Origin: Siphonodentalium dalli
Taxonomy: Eukaryota; Mollusca; Scaphopoda; Gadilida; Siphonodentaliidae
Direction of reading: 5' to 3'
Length of the DNA: 64,000 nt
Assembly (NCBI GenBank): GCA_032622095.1
Contig: CP136065.1
Coordinates: 25,183,141 to 25,247,140 of the forward strand
The stretch's first letter is position 1. Each line of letters starts with the position of its first letter. Shown one piece after another: positions 11,691 to 23,427 of this stretch. Below the pieces are notes generated by a model. The model searched no databases and was not told the DNA's origin. It saw nothing but the letters and a program-made list of their open reading frames with translations. The position numbers and the translations under genes are program-made.

Positions 11691-12201
11691 AAAAAATAAA
11701 AATTTCTCAAGAGGTTTCATCCTGTCTGTGACCATGACACCATTCCATTGTTAGACTTGCCGGTGGCAGAACCAAATTCACCTGTTTCCCTTCTGACATC
11801 TGGCAATATGGAGTTCATATTAAACATGTCCACAGCCAGCAACAGTTGGCTATAAACCAAATAATATAGTAGTCAGTTTTCCTGGCCTCAGTTCAGCGAA
11901 AAAAAATCTCATCAGGATAACTGATAGGAATCATGATCTTTGATGACATGAAATCAGAAATAATGTGAATTGTTTAGTTTCCCTGTAATTGTAAGCAGTT
12001 TTTGTGCTACCTGTGGCTTCGCAGAATTGAACTACAGGCGCTTAGGTATATCACCTGGAGCTGCACAATCCCTCCTAAGATACATAATGGTTCAGGTTTT
12101 TACCATTCAATCTTTTCTCATGTATACATGTAAGCGCCTCACTTACAGGTACCTAAGGCCTTCGCAGTAGGTGATTATGTGAAAATTATAAAAGTCTGTT
12201 A
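11691..12201. other. No gene recognised
   Basis: Single-copy sequence. The open frame at 11970-12170 has no recognisable domain. Confidence 0.5.
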
Positions 12202-12463
12202 TAAACCATTCCATGACTGGAGCTTCCTGAAATTTTGCAAAAACCCTGTGCCGACATTCTCTTATATATGCTACTCTCCCATATGGAGCCTCACATATAT
12301 AAAGGGAATACATTGGCCTAACAATATTTGCCTTGACCTTGTAAGCCAGTGCATTTTCTTATATATGTGAGGCTCCTATGGGTGACTCCCATATATAAGA
12401 GAATGCACTGGCACAGGGTCTTTAATGCTGCACGAACGCATCTCCAGTCATGAAAGGTTTAAA
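12202..12463. mobile_element. Family B TTAA-type MITE, both ends degenerate
   Basis: The left end resembles ATAAACCATTCCATGACTGG and the right end CCAGTCATGAAAGGTTTAAA, so the TTAA has decayed at both termini. Two hairpins of the GCATTCTCTTATATATG type lie inside. Confidence 0.65.
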
Positions 12464-12599
12464 TCATCTCCACCGGGAAGAACGTGAAGAAATAGATAAA
12501 CTTTGTTCTTGTTTTAATTATTGTAAGTTAATTCTCCCATAATGAAATTTCTCTTGTTGAAATCATTGTTATGTGGACATCACTAATTCCATCTCCCAT

Positions 12600-12787
12600 A
12601 TATAATCGCATATAGAAACTCAACCAAAGGGAAAAAGTAACTAAAAACAATGCTAATTTGAGAGTATATATACTTCCCAGAAGATGAGGCCTAAGCAGAA
12701 TCATGTCTCCAGAGGGTGAATTTAGTGACTAAAATTACCCTCTGGGGACCTCATTCTGCAAATGACACACACACTATTTCAAGGCTT
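12600..12787. mobile_element. Family D element, right-hand portion (empty-site relative)
   Basis: Contains the AGGGAAAAAGTAACT stretch, the single AATTTGAG at 12655-12662 followed by TATATATACTTCCCAGAAG, then the terminal hairpin and the end TTTCAAGGCTTG. The same sequence at 53701-55530 is split by a 1763-bp insertion at exactly this AATTTGAG. This copy therefore shows the site before insertion. Confidence 0.75.
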
Positions 12788-12794
12788 GTACATG

Positions 12795-12990
12795 TACAGT
12801 ATATAATGCCCTAAGTAATCGACTCCTTAACCACAGCAGAATTATGGGTAACTTTTCAGGATTTGGTCGGAGATATGGCTTGTTGCCATTCATTGGAAAG
12901 CTCTCACTGAGCCATATTTCCGACTAAATCCTGAAAAGTTAACCATAATTCTGCTGTGGTTAAGAATTGATTACATAGGGCATTACTGTA
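12795..12990. mobile_element. Family C palindromic MITE, copy 3
   Basis: An inverted repeat of the usual family C arms, with part of the centre deleted and a slightly altered left end (TACAGTATATAATGCCC). It begins 8 bp after the end of the family D piece. Confidence 0.75.
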
Positions 12991-13699
12991 TATGGGAGCA
13001 TTGCTGACATGTATGGCTATGAAGATGCTTCCCCTTGCTAATCTTATCTATTCAAACTGGATATTAGATTTCTCCAATTATTGTCTGTGTATTGGGACAG
13101 AAAATGTTGCTTTTTTTTAAAACATTACATTTTTGTTAAATCTATTTTAAACAATTTTAATCAAAAATATGTGCAACACCAGATGTTCCTCTTGCGTGTT
13201 GTGGTAATAATAATTCAAATGTGCCTTGAAACTTGAGTATCATAGATATTCTGTCCCTGTTGAAAGTTCTTTTGGGAAGAAAGAGCATCTTTAATCTTTG
13301 TTAAACCATAAACAGCATCAAATGACTTTACATTCAAAGAGAGAGTACCTATTGAGGGTGGTGACCTCTGTGCTATAATTAGTAACAGGTCATCTTATCT
13401 CAGCAGTTTATCAAGAATTTCTTCTAACAAAAATGTGGATTCATCCCCTTTGTAATCTAAATACTTCTGACTGACAACATTTTTTATGGGGACTCTTCAC
13501 TTCCAATAAGTTTTCGGCTGCCGTTTGCTCTCCTTACAGGAGATTAACACAGCGGACACCTGAGATGGGGAATGTAGATACGTGTTCCGAAATGGAAAAC
13601 CCTCATGGTGTTAATTGATTTAATAATTATTTTTCTGGTGAATAATTTGTTTTCCTGAGAATATCAATCGTGTGTGTCAGAAGCGAGGCCAGGGAGATT
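12991..13699. other. No gene recognised
   Basis: Single-copy AT-rich sequence with no supported feature. Confidence 0.5.
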
Positions 13700-14132
13700 C
13701 AAGCCTGCAAATAGTGTCTGCCATTTGCAGAATGAGGTCCCCAGAGTGATACTATCCCCGAACAGTGGGCTAGCATCACCAGATTCACCCTCTGTGGACC
13801 TCATTCTGCTTAGGCCTCATCTTCTGGGAAGAATCTATTGTCTCAAATTAACAATGTTTTTAGTTACTTTTTCCCTGCTGTTTCTATATCCCCAATTTTA
13901 AGACGATAAAATGCATAATCGAAGTGACTAATGGGTGAACATCACCAACTTCAAATGGGGAACTTCAATCTGATCCTAGGTATCCCATAGACATAGTAGT
14001 TGAGGCCTAAGCAGATTGAGGTTCCCAGAGGGTGAATTTGGTAATGCTAGCCCGCTGTGCAGGATAGCAACACCAAAATCACCCTCTGGGGACCTCATTC
14101 TGCAAATGGCAGCCAAACTATTTGCAGGCTTG
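13700..14132. mobile_element. Family D foldback element, long form
   Basis: Ends CAAGCCTGCAAATAGTG and the inverted GCAGGCTTG; both terminal hairpins are present with the family's AATGGGTGAACATCACC middle. Frames at 13674-13901 and 14016-14252 are read-through of the arms. No target duplication was visible. Confidence 0.75.
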
Positions 14133-14599
14133 TTGAAGTTGATGAGGCTTCACTTGTCAAGAATTAGTAGATATTCCATCTCCTTACTCCAACACTTATG
14201 CATTGTATACGTGAAGATCTTGGTTAGATTAGTCAGATGTTTGAAGGCCTAGGTTTGTTTTGTTTACTACCTCCTTATAGAATCCTGTTATTTATTCAGC
14301 ATAATTAGCTAACCTCGCTCAGTTGTAGTCCCCATCGTGTATTTAGCCTCCATTTCGGGTGGATTAGCGTTTTTAACCATCATTACCATCAACAGGCTTT
14401 TGGAATTAGTAATGCTGATGCCTTCTCTTTAGAGGTCAACATATCCTGCTGACATTCCAAAGAATTATTTTTAAGTATAAACGTACCCATAAAGAGCAGC
14501 TGTATCTACATTGGCAATGGATGATTATGACTTAACCTTTTCTGAACAAACGATCGACTGTTGAACTTATTATCTGAGTATTTCCCTCCAACTTCATCC
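14133..14599. other. No gene recognised
   Basis: Single-copy sequence with no supported feature. Confidence 0.5.
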
Positions 14600-14990
14600 T
14601 TCCATGCATGCGTACGTCTGTCCATCCGTTCGATGTCTCTTCAGATCAGAACTTGTACCAGTAGTGCTCGGATCTAAATGAAATTTGGTATGGATGTTCA
14701 CTACTATATGGTGGACATTCAACACTTGGAGTGAACAATTGATTTGTTCAGGTTTTCTGTTCTAATTATTCATCTTTGTTTTTTCTGGAAATTTTTGGAG
14801 ATTTTTCCTTCCGAGCAGATATCCCAACCATAGGTTGTCAGATCTTCATGAAATTTGTTATGGATGTTCACCACTATGAGGACATTTAATTGTTTTGTTT
14901 AGATATTTTAGTCTGAACATTTTTTTTTCTTCAAAATATCTTTCAATGCTTCGACATTTTCCAATGTTCAATTCGCCTTAAGTTTAGATT
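14600..14990 (+). repeat. Family E dispersed repeat, fragment
   Basis: Contains GTCTGTCCATCCGTTCG and repeated ATGAAATTTGGTATGGATGTTCACTACTATG-like blocks (partly at 14680-14702 and 14850-14876). Similar blocks occur at 16360 and 18590. No open frame is preserved. Confidence 0.5.
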
Positions 14991-15128
14991 AAAATTTGGT
15001 ATCTTATTGGATTAACTGCACTTTTGTTGGTAATTCCACTGTAACAGTAATGTTACATAACAATGGTTTTGACATGCAAAATCTCATTATTGGAGAGTTA
15101 CTAATAATGAATATAAGAACAACGTATA

Positions 15129-15430
15129 AATATATGTCCATGTTCATGGTGCTTGCAAGCCTTGAAATAGTGTGTGTCATTTGCAGAATGAGGTCCCCAG
15201 AGGGTGAATTTAGTGATGCTACCCCGCATAGCGGGCTAGCATCACCAAATTCACCCTCTGAGGACCTCATTCTGCTTACAACTCAGCAGAATGAAGTTCC
15301 CAGAGGGTGAATTTGGTGATGCTAGTCCGCTATGCGGCGTAGCATCACTAAATTCACCCTCTGGGAACCTCATTCTGCAAATGACAGGCACACTATTTCA
15401 AGGCTTGAATATATGTCCATGTTCATAGTG
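15129..15430. mobile_element. Family D foldback element, short form, with 23-bp flanking repeats
   Basis: The element is 15156-15407 (CAAGCCTTGAAATAG to CTATTTCAAGGCTTG). A 23-bp direct repeat with one mismatch, containing ATATATGTCCATGTTCAT, lies at 15129-15151 and 15408-15430; CTTG separates the left copy from the element. This is the second short-form copy with an unusually long flanking duplication. Confidence 0.75.
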
Positions 15431-15487
15431 ACTCTGGTTGTGAAAAAATTTATGATTTTTCACAATTGTCCACTGCTCTAACTCACA

Positions 15488-15873
15488 CAAGCCTGAGTTT
15501 AGTGTGCCTGTTATTTACAGAATGAGGTCCCCAGAGGGTGAATTTAGTGACGCTATCCCACATAGGGGGCTAGCATCAGTAAATACACCCTCTGGGGACC
15601 TCATTCTGCTTAGGCATCATTTTTTTCTCGAAATTTTTTTTATTATTAAATTTCTATAGAAACTTCTATTTCTATTTTAGTTTAGTTTCTCTTTTTCCCC
15701 CATATTGGCAGACGAGACATTGCATAATCGAGGGTGAATCCCAATGGGTGAAGACCACAATATTGCAGATGAGGCCATGCAGAATGAGGTTCCCAGAGGG
15801 TGAATTTGGTGATGCTAGGCTGCTATGCGGGATACCATCACTAAATTCTCCCTGCAAATGACACAAGGAAACA
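15488..15873. mobile_element. Family D foldback element, right end lost
   Basis: Starts CAAGCCTGAGTTTAGTGTG with a complete left hairpin and the family middle segment. The right hairpin is truncated after CTGCAAATGACAC. Confidence 0.7.
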
Positions 15874-16241
15874 TAGTCTAATATCCCTGCTATATTCCAC
15901 ATAAAATTTACCCAGGATGCAGCTCCAGGAAGGCCGTTTCTAATCCTCTTGAAATTGGCGATATGACATATAAAGACCAGCACCAGCAAATTGAGGTCAA
16001 GTAACCGGATATAAATCCTGAAAAGATATTCAGTCACTCGGTTCATGGCCATTAGAATATAAACAAGGAAGTGTTTATGGATGCCAGAAGCAGTGCAAGT
16101 TGAGTCAATTACAATTGTTTGCATTTGTACAATGACAGCAGAGGGCAAGTGGCTTTAGATCCCCAGGCATCATCCCCTCCATGTGTCCCAGCTTGGGAGC
16201 TCTGGAACTATATTACAGTCTCACCACGGAGCTGCCAGCTA

Positions 16242-16435
16242 TTTATACACCCAATCTCGAAGAAAATGGAGGGTATACTGGGTTGACCTCGTCCGTCCGA
16301 ACATTTATCCGACTGTTTTTCTGTCCGTCTGGCAGATATCTCAATGAATGATATCTGAATGAAATGTGGTACATGGATGTTCACTACTGTGAGGGCATTG
16401 AACGGAGCGTTCAGTTGTTTTTTTTCATCTAGTCT
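16242..16435 (+). repeat. Family E dispersed repeat, 5' part
   Basis: Begins TTTATACACCCAATCTCG with GGAGGGTATACTGGGTTGAC and GTCCGTCC words. It ends about 65 bp before the first MRTF exon recognised here. Confidence 0.6.
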
Positions 16436-16500
16436 GGAACCATTACTATTCTGATAGCAGCATTGTGATGTCTCTCACTATGTCTCTTCTTTTATTTCAG

Positions 16501-16566
16501 CCTTGAAGCGCAAATTGATGCTGAGGCGATCTGTCAATGAATTGGTAGACCAAGGAATTTACCCTT
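16501..16566 (+). CDS. MRTF exon carrying RPEL motif 1
   Basis: Partial coding exon of a myocardin-related transcription factor, which binds G-actin through RPEL motifs and, when released, enters the nucleus to coactivate SRF. It is bounded by TTTATTTCAG and GTAAGT. It enters with two bases of a split codon, encodes 21 full codons and leaves with one base. The peptide includes LRRSVNELVDQGIYP, matching the first RPEL of the family, where arginine replaces proline at the second position as in vertebrate MRTFs. I number residues from its first complete codon. No start codon lies in this exon. The upstream coding exon would have to end with one base and was not found in the window. The assignment rests on the full eight-exon match. 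Confidence 0.9.
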
Positions 16567-16611
16567 GTAAGTTATAGAGAAGAATTTAATTTAGACAATT
16601 AATTCACAAAG

Positions 16612-16838
16612 TACAGTAATGCCCTAAGTAATCGACTCTTTAACTACAGCAGAATTATGGGTAACTTTTCAGGATTTAGTCGGAAATATGGCTTGTTGCC
16701 ATTCATCGGAAAGCTCTCCCCGAGAGCTCCGATGAATGGCAACAAGCCATATTTCCGACTAAATCCTGAAAAGTTACCCATACCCAGTATTATAATTCTG
16801 CTGTAGTTAAAGAGTCGATTAATTAGAACATTACTGTA
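16612..16838. mobile_element. Family C palindromic MITE, copy 4
   Basis: A full-length palindrome from TACAGTAATGCCCTAAG to TACTGTA, with a small insertion (about 13 bp) in the right arm near 16782. It sits 45 bp after the RPEL1 exon donor, so the MRTF pre-mRNA carries a roughly 110-bp stem immediately downstream of that splice site. Confidence 0.85.
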
Positions 16839-17720
16839 GATACTGGGGACAAGAGATGCTCACATTGTTTGATTATGGTAACTCCATCTTTTGAATTGAG
16901 GTCGTTTAAAGATGTGTTGTGTTATGAAAGTTAAATTACGTAAAATAGGGCGAACATAGAATGTAATTAAAAGATTTTATAATTAGTTACCCTCTCGCGC
17001 CACATTGTCTTTGAGTTAGTTATATTGTGCACTATTATATCAGTGAAGCAGATTTGTAAATATTTAGTCGTTAGTTCGGGAAGAATTTATCCCTGATAAC
17101 CAAACAGCAATTATTCTGCCAACGAGACTCGCTGCATGTAATACATATATAAGAATTGTGTTGCGTGCTACAGTTTTGTATCTAAAGTTCATTAAAATAC
17201 CTTACTCGTAGTACTATTATTGCTCACCCATGTGTGCATGAATTTAAAACTAAGGGAAAAATAGTATACTCAAAAAGTAAAATGAATCCACGAGAACAAT
17301 AAGAGTTTATGCCGGGAAATGAGTTGTATGTATTACTCAACTTTAAACTGTACTTGATGACTTTTCTGATGTCAGCCGCCTACACTACATTGTCATTGTT
17401 TGGTTACTTTTGACTATCGTTCTATTTTTTTTTTTTTTTTTTTAACAAGAATATTAGAATTAGCCATCATCACAATCAAACAATTAATAATTGTTATTAC
17501 ACTCCTATGTGCAATTTCCATTGAAAACACTGTTAATTAATATGGTAATGTCACTAGTGAATTATGTCATTTCCCGTGACGTCATTGACGTTACGTCGCT
17601 TACTGATCATGACTGAATTTCCGTTGGTTGATCTTTCTCCACATCGCGACTTTCAAGCATTAATTCTGTGTGTTTTTAATCATATTTGGCGAACCAAATT
17701 GATGCAGAAGTGTAATAAAT
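16839..17720. other. MRTF intron sequence, no feature
   Basis: Single-copy intronic sequence. A T-run lies at about 17428-17443. Confidence 0.5.
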
Positions 17721-17889
17721 AAATAGAGTAATCAATTAGATCCGAGAATTATGTTCAATAATCCAATCGAGGCGAGAGACATTTGGGTAAGAAATTCGTG
17801 CGCTAACGTGCACTCGTTTCTTACCAACGTCTCTCGCCTCTCGTGAATTATTTAACGTAATTCTCAGAACCAATTGATTACTCTCTATT
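17721..17889. repeat. Foldback repeat, about 169 bp
   Basis: Left arm begins AAATAGAGTAATCAATT and right arm ends AATTGATTACTCTCTATTT. Between them GAGGCGAGAGAC pairs with GTCTCTCGCCTC and GGTAAGAAA pairs with TTTCTTACC around a centre of about 20 bases. Probably a decayed MITE; the family is unknown. Confidence 0.75.
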
Positions 17890-18342
17890 TAATGTGAACC
17901 ATTTGCAACACAAGATGTTTCTCATGCATTTGTTTTGGGGGTAACAGTGCCGATGTGCCTTCAAAATGAGTTTCCTTGAAATTTTGTTGTTGTAGAAAGT
18001 GACGCTGAGAAGAGATAATCTTTGCTGATCTTTAAAGACCCACTTAATTTTCGAACCCCCAGATCATATTAAATAAAATATAGGCCATATTATATACCAT
18101 TTGAAATGGAAGCTCCAACTACTATTCAGAGGCTAAACTGTAATCGGATACAGGACTTTTACAGGAACAATTCTGTCCGTTTTGAATTCGCTCACCAAGG
18201 TGCGAGAATTTAAAGTGCTCGAAATTAAAACTGAGCGAAAAATAAGTGAGGTAACTACTTTCGGTAACTTATTCTCTGTTCACATCCAATTACCCCAGTG
18301 GAGTGTCCCGTGTCATTTTAACATATGACTGCCATCTTTCAG

Positions 18343-18398
18343 CGCTGAAAACCCCTCCTGCATTTGCCGAACAGAAAAAACAGCTGGAGCGTGCTAAG
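18343..18398 (+). CDS. MRTF exon between RPEL1 and RPEL2
   Basis: Bounded by CATCTTTCAG and GTCAGT. Two bases finish the split serine codon, followed by 18 codons reading LKTPPAFAEQKKQLERAK (residues 23-40). Vertebrate MRTFs have a very similar conserved linker between the first two RPEL motifs. In the family this linker and its basic residues take part in actin-regulated nuclear import. The exon ends in phase 0. The exon is too short to be found as an open frame, but the junctions and the peptide match on both sides. The following intron is about 18 kb, the longest in the window. Confidence 0.9.
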
Positions 18399-18454
18399 GT
18401 CAGTGTTAATGTCTGTTTTACTCTCAGTGTGCGTTAATCACTCAAGTCAATCCT

Positions 18455-18890
18455 GTTCATTATACCCCATCCCAAAAGATGAGGGGGGGGGGGGGTTATA
18501 CTGGATTACATGCATCCATCTGTCCGTCCGTACATCCTTCTGGCAGTCTGTTCGCTCATATATCTCAACCATGGGTGATCTGATCTCAAAGAAATTTGGT
18601 ATGCAGGACATTGCACGTTTGGCATCAGAAGGGCTTTCAAAAGAGAGTTCATTGATGTTGTTCACGTTTTCTGTTCAAGAGTAATCCCTCTTCGTTTATC
18701 TGAAAATGTTGGATTTCCATCCGTCCACTTTTATATCTCAACCATGGGTTATCGGATCTCAATGAAATTTGGTATGCAGGTTCGGCATCATGAGGGCTTT
18801 CTTTATTTGAAAATGTTTGATTTCCATCGTTTGTTGGAATTGTCAAATAATTTGTTCGTTATCACATTTTTGTTCACAATTTGGTTTCCG
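18455..18890 (+). repeat. Family E dispersed repeat
   Basis: Begins with ATTATACCCCATCCCAAAAG, a run of 13 or so G (about 18482-18495), GTCCGTCCGTACATCC, then two ATATCTCAACCATGGG blocks. Frames 18364-18684 and the minus-strand 18447-18665 cross it and are not genes. Confidence 0.6.
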
Positions 18891-18908
18891 ACCTGCCCAT
18901 ATTTCAAT

Positions 18909-19008
18909 TTTCCGATGAATGGCAACAAGCCATATTTCTGACTAAATCCTGAAAAATTACCCATAATTCTGCTGTGGTTATGGAGTCGATTAATTAGGGC
19001 ATTATGTA
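18909..19008. mobile_element. Family C MITE, single right arm
   Basis: One arm only (TCCGATGAATGGCAACAAGC to GGGCATTATGTA); the left arm is absent. Confidence 0.75.
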
Positions 19009-19811
19009 TCTCAGAGGGTTTTTTTTCCAGATTTCCTAAGGGAAATAAATAATTAGGACAGAAAGGGTAAACTTTAAACCATAATTGTTAATCTTGCTTT
19101 GGGTACTTATTAGCTTCAAGGGCCTATGAAGTTCTACCCGTGTTCTCACCAATAAATATCTTGTTTACGTGGTTTCTGTTAGAACATACTCAGCAACATT
19201 AACTTGATGTCGATTATCAGCATTCTTCCATGATTACACATCTTGAATCTCACAAAATCTATTGGGAACATATTTACTATGGCGTCAAACTAGTTGGTTA
19301 TTCGTTCATAACTATAAGTAGACTATTTATCTGCAAAATGTAAGAAATGCACATAGGGACATTTATTAGCTTGGTGTTCTTAAGCACTGTATGATCAGAT
19401 CACCTGTATACCCCGGCACACGAACACATTATGTGCCTTTTGATTCCCCGTGAGTTAATGTTTTAGACAGCTGACTATAACAGTATTCTGATGGTATTGA
19501 CTTGGCTCCTATCCAAATAACTTATGATGAACTTTTTTCTTCCATTAGCTGGGGTAGGACCTTTATGAACTAGTCAGCTGTCTACCTTTATAAGCGTTCC
19601 TCGACCTATTCTTCGTATATGTTTGACCTATTCTTTATTTATTTGTGACCTTTTTCATTTCTTTTTTACCTGTTTTAGTTTTGTCTTTTTAAAATACAAC
19701 ATGCCTTTGGGGAAAGAAAATAAAAATGAGTCTTTGAAAATAGAGTTTATTGGTAGGAAGATCTTAAATATAAACTCAACGTGGCACATTTGAAATATCT
19801 AATCAGACAGC
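19009..19811. other. MRTF intron sequence, no feature
   Basis: Single-copy sequence with no supported gene or repeat. Confidence 0.5.
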
Positions 19812-20232
19812 ATGCCTAAGTTTAGTGTGCCTGTCATATGCAGAATGAGGTCCCCAAAGAGTGAATTTAGTTACGCTATCCCACATAGCAGGCTAGCATC
19901 ACTAAATTCACCCCCTGGGGACCTCATTCTGCTTAGGCCTCATCTTCTCTGCAAAGTTTCTTTATTATTAAATTTCTATATAATCTTCTTCACATAGATT
20001 CTTTTTCTTTTTCCCCAAATTGGCAGACGACACATTGCATAATCAAGGTTCCCAATGGGTGCATGTACATCAGTATTCAACATTTGGGGAATTTAATCTG
20101 AGTCTATGTCTCCCATATAACAGACAAGGCCATGCAGAATGAGGTCCCCAGAGGGTTGCGGGATAGTATCGCTAAATTCACCCTCTGGGGACCTCATTCT
20201 GCAAATGACAGGCGCACTATACTCAGACTTGG
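19812..20232. mobile_element. Family D foldback element, long form
   Basis: Left hairpin at about 19841-19931, family middle segment, and a right hairpin partly deleted at about 20135-20210. The right terminus is CTCAGACTTG; the left terminus is degraded (GCCTAAGTTTAGTGTG). Confidence 0.7.
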
Positions 20233-20340
20233 TGAAGATAAGGTTTCTGTCCATCTGCATGTCTAGAATTCTCATCTGCTCTTCTCTCAGTTTCAAAATA
20301 TAAATGATGCAATAAACTGTTTTATCATTTCCTCAAAATG

Positions 20341-20559
20341 CAAGGTAGAGTTCTGTCCCCTGGCAATGCTGGTCTGACCACAGCTATCACAAGGTAGAGT
20401 TCTGTCCCCTGGCAATGCTGGTCTGACCACAGCCATCACAAGGTAGAGTTCTGTCCCCTGGCTATGCTGGTCTGACCACAGCCATCACAAGGTAGAGTTC
20501 TGTCCCCTGGCTGTAGAGTTCTGTCCCCTGGCTATGCTGGTCTGACCACAGCCATCACA
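20341..20559. repeat. 49-bp minisatellite, about 4.5 copies
   Basis: The unit starts CAAGGTAGAGTTCTGTCCCC and ends GACCACAGCCATCA. Copies start at 20341, 20390, 20439 and 20488, followed by a partial unit from 20511. No coding sense. Confidence 0.9.
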
Positions 20560-22012
20560 TGCTAGTGTGGAACATGCTAGTGTGGAATAGGTAAATCCAT
20601 AAAAATGGCTGTCTCCACATCAGAAGTGTTGTTTCTAATCACGTTTTCTTGTCTATCTTCTGACAAATCTAGTTGATTCAATCTCACTTAACATAAGTAC
20701 ACCAAAACAGATCATTTCCTACAAGTTAAAGATGTTTCGGGGATTTAGCTGAAGGTAAATAGTAAGCTTATTTCAGAAACATGTTTTATTTACTTCTGGC
20801 TAATCGCTGTTGGAGTTGTCTGTGATCTATTTTGCGCTTATATATGTGTCGGACAATTCCAAACCAATTTCCAAACCAATTTGATCTGATATGGCCAATT
20901 TACAACTGAATATGTACAGTTTTGTGATCCCCTTAATATATAAGGGGATGCTTGTATCCCGGTCCTACAGTAGAGGCACCCCTGTCTTGGACTCCGGTAG
21001 TGGAAACTTCACTAAGTACTGGTGTCCAGAGCGGCAGTTTACAAATGTCAGGATAAAAGTAACAAAAGCATAGAATATAACAGCCTAGACTACCTTGGAT
21101 TAACCTCCCTTTATATTATCTTGTTGTATAATGTTCATGTCCCTTGTGAATAATATCAGTCATAGACCAGTCAGATAGATAAATTAAAACAGGGTAACCC
21201 AACAGACTAAACATTTAGTGATTGACTTCCAGCAACAAATCGGGTGTGGCAAACAACGCCCGTAGCAATTCAACAAAGGCCATAACTAATATGAAAAATT
21301 GGTGGGCGGAATCCAAATCCTAACTTAACCTGTACCATGGACCAGTAAATTCACATACCAAATCCTAGTCAATTCAGTTTGGACCCACCAAAGTTCTCAT
21401 ATAGAGATAAAAATTGGGAGGAAATTCTAACGAAAAGGGAGCCATTACTATGGTTGACATTGGCCGGTGGTAACCTGGGAAGCTGGGCATGCAACTGTGT
21501 ATGCGTTCGGCGCATGTGCTATTGGCCTAAAGTTTGATGAACCCGTTTCATGATGCATTTCCTTGTGAAAAACTGATGACGACTCTGATTAGTAGTCATA
21601 TAGTTAGGAAGGAACAGCTTAATTCAACTAATTAGTTTGCTGGCAGGTTCCAACTGCTCTGATGAAAAACTGCATTGTTTGCATTAAATGGGATCATTTA
21701 TTACTGAAATGACACGCCATGAGTTCACTGACTCTATGAGCTAATTTCAACAAGAGAAAAAGTTGGCAGAATGTTTCTCCTGTGCATGATTCTTCATCCT
21801 ATAAATCATTTGTGTTGCTTGCTTCATGAGTAAAAAGAGAACTGGAAATGTACAGCTTGGACCACTTAATATCGCTGCGTACTATCAAGTTTTGATTATT
21901 AACTCTCTTGTCCCGTGAGGTTGATGGCTTTCATAAAACATGTGTCTGCTGAAAATTCTTTTGTACGCGTCATTGTGAAAAAACCTAATTTAGTTGATTA
22001 TCAATCTCAATC
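20560..22012. other. MRTF intron sequence, no feature
   Basis: Mostly single-copy. The open frame at 20891-21073 has no recognisable domain. Confidence 0.5.
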
Positions 22013-22070
22013 AAAAATTACCTATAATTCTGCTGTGGTTATGGAGTTGATTATTTAGGGCACTACTATA
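22013..22070. mobile_element. Family C MITE, terminal fragment
   Basis: The last 58 bp of the right arm only (AATTCTGCTGTGGTTATGG to CACTACTATA). Confidence 0.6.
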
Positions 22071-22247
22071 TTTTCTTGCTTGAGGCAATGCAATCTATGA
22101 CTGACGGTTTTGTTTCTACAATATTTTGACAGTTCTCCCTGGTTCTCCAGCTATTTACTGTGTAATATTTTGTTATCATATTGAAAGACGATGTCGACTG
22201 GCAGAAATTGTGCTGAACTTATCCAAGGAGGGGAATTTCTATTTTCT

Positions 22248-22491
22248 TTAACCCCTTTCTATACTAAATGGATTCTCATATTCAGCTATAAAAGTATCAT
22301 TGCAATCGTCTATTATTCATTTGGAGGGATGTTCAGAAAATAACAGACAGACAAAAATATAATACAAGTACAGAACGATTCATATTCATTGGTGGGAAAT
22401 GTCCAGATAATAAGTTTAACAACCGACTTATTTTCTGAACATTTCATGAGGGATAATTTCTTGTCAATGATTATTTAGTATAGAAAGGGTT
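22248..22491 (+). mobile_element. Family H TTAA-type MITE
   Basis: Starts TTAACCCCTTTCTATACTAA and ends ATTTAGTATAGAAAGGGTT, an inverted terminal repeat. The internal part holds CATTTGGAGGGATGTTCAG. TTAA is intact only at the left end. Confidence 0.7.
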
Positions 22492-23427
22492 GCAGTTGCA
22501 AGGCCATATTTCTTATAGGCAGCAACCTGTTGAAGTCATCTAAACTGAAGATATATTTTTTAGCACCGTTCATTTTCAAAAAGTTGGTGGTTTTCACGCA
22601 TCATTAACAAAGGCATGGCTGTTATAATAGAAAGGGCTGAAGAAACGATCATTATGCTTACTGCAATGGCCAACTGCATGATTTGTCTGCCAAATTACTT
22701 GCCTCTCTGCAACTGCTTTATGATATGATTTTGTTCTATGGAAGAGGAGTTTTATGATTAGTCGTATTATCCATGAGTCCTTGGTCAATTCTGTGCAGGC
22801 CTATTACTGCACGTTTCATGTTGGCTGTTTATCTATATTTTTGGCCTCTATTCATAATCCAGAAGAAAGTACCGCTGCTAGTAATACTAAAAATAATAGA
22901 TACAGTTATATATTGTAGTCTACAGTTAATTAACTCTTAATTTACATTACGGTATTATTACCTTGGATAATCAACAGATCGTTCTGATACAATCAACATG
23001 CTCCTCACAGACACAGAAACACAGTGTGACATCATTGCTGATAATATCTTTCCACTGCTCTGCCCTTATGTCCTTGTTGTTCAGATGAGGGATATGTGTG
23101 ATATTCACATTATTCATGCACAATCAGACACCTACCCTTCCGCTCACCAGTGACCAGGCAAAACCCAGGCCACCTCTCCAAGTAATATCTAGGCTTGTTT
23201 CTCAACTATGATAATCTTGAAAATTTTGTGTGTTTTATTAAATGCATTTGATATGCAGACCATTTCTTTCCAGTTCACGATAGGAAAATTAAATAGCTGG
23301 AATAAGCTGCAAACAAACTTTTTTATTAATTAAATTAACCTATAATTGTATGAAAAATATACTTCAACATTTGAAGTTGTAAATAAATTTACAATAAGTT
23401 ACACTAACCCAAGAAATATATATATAC
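22492..23427. other. MRTF intron sequence, no feature
   Basis: Single-copy AT-rich sequence with no supported feature. The minus open frame 22594-22788 resembles nothing known. Confidence 0.5.

Noticed and set aside
15672-16148. 158-codon minus-strand frame with a hydrophobic stretch
   Set aside because: Half of it is a family D repeat; the rest shows no recognisable domain and no splice context. The opposite strand at about 15900-16020 was considered as an upstream MRTF exon but lacks a clear acceptor and a family match.
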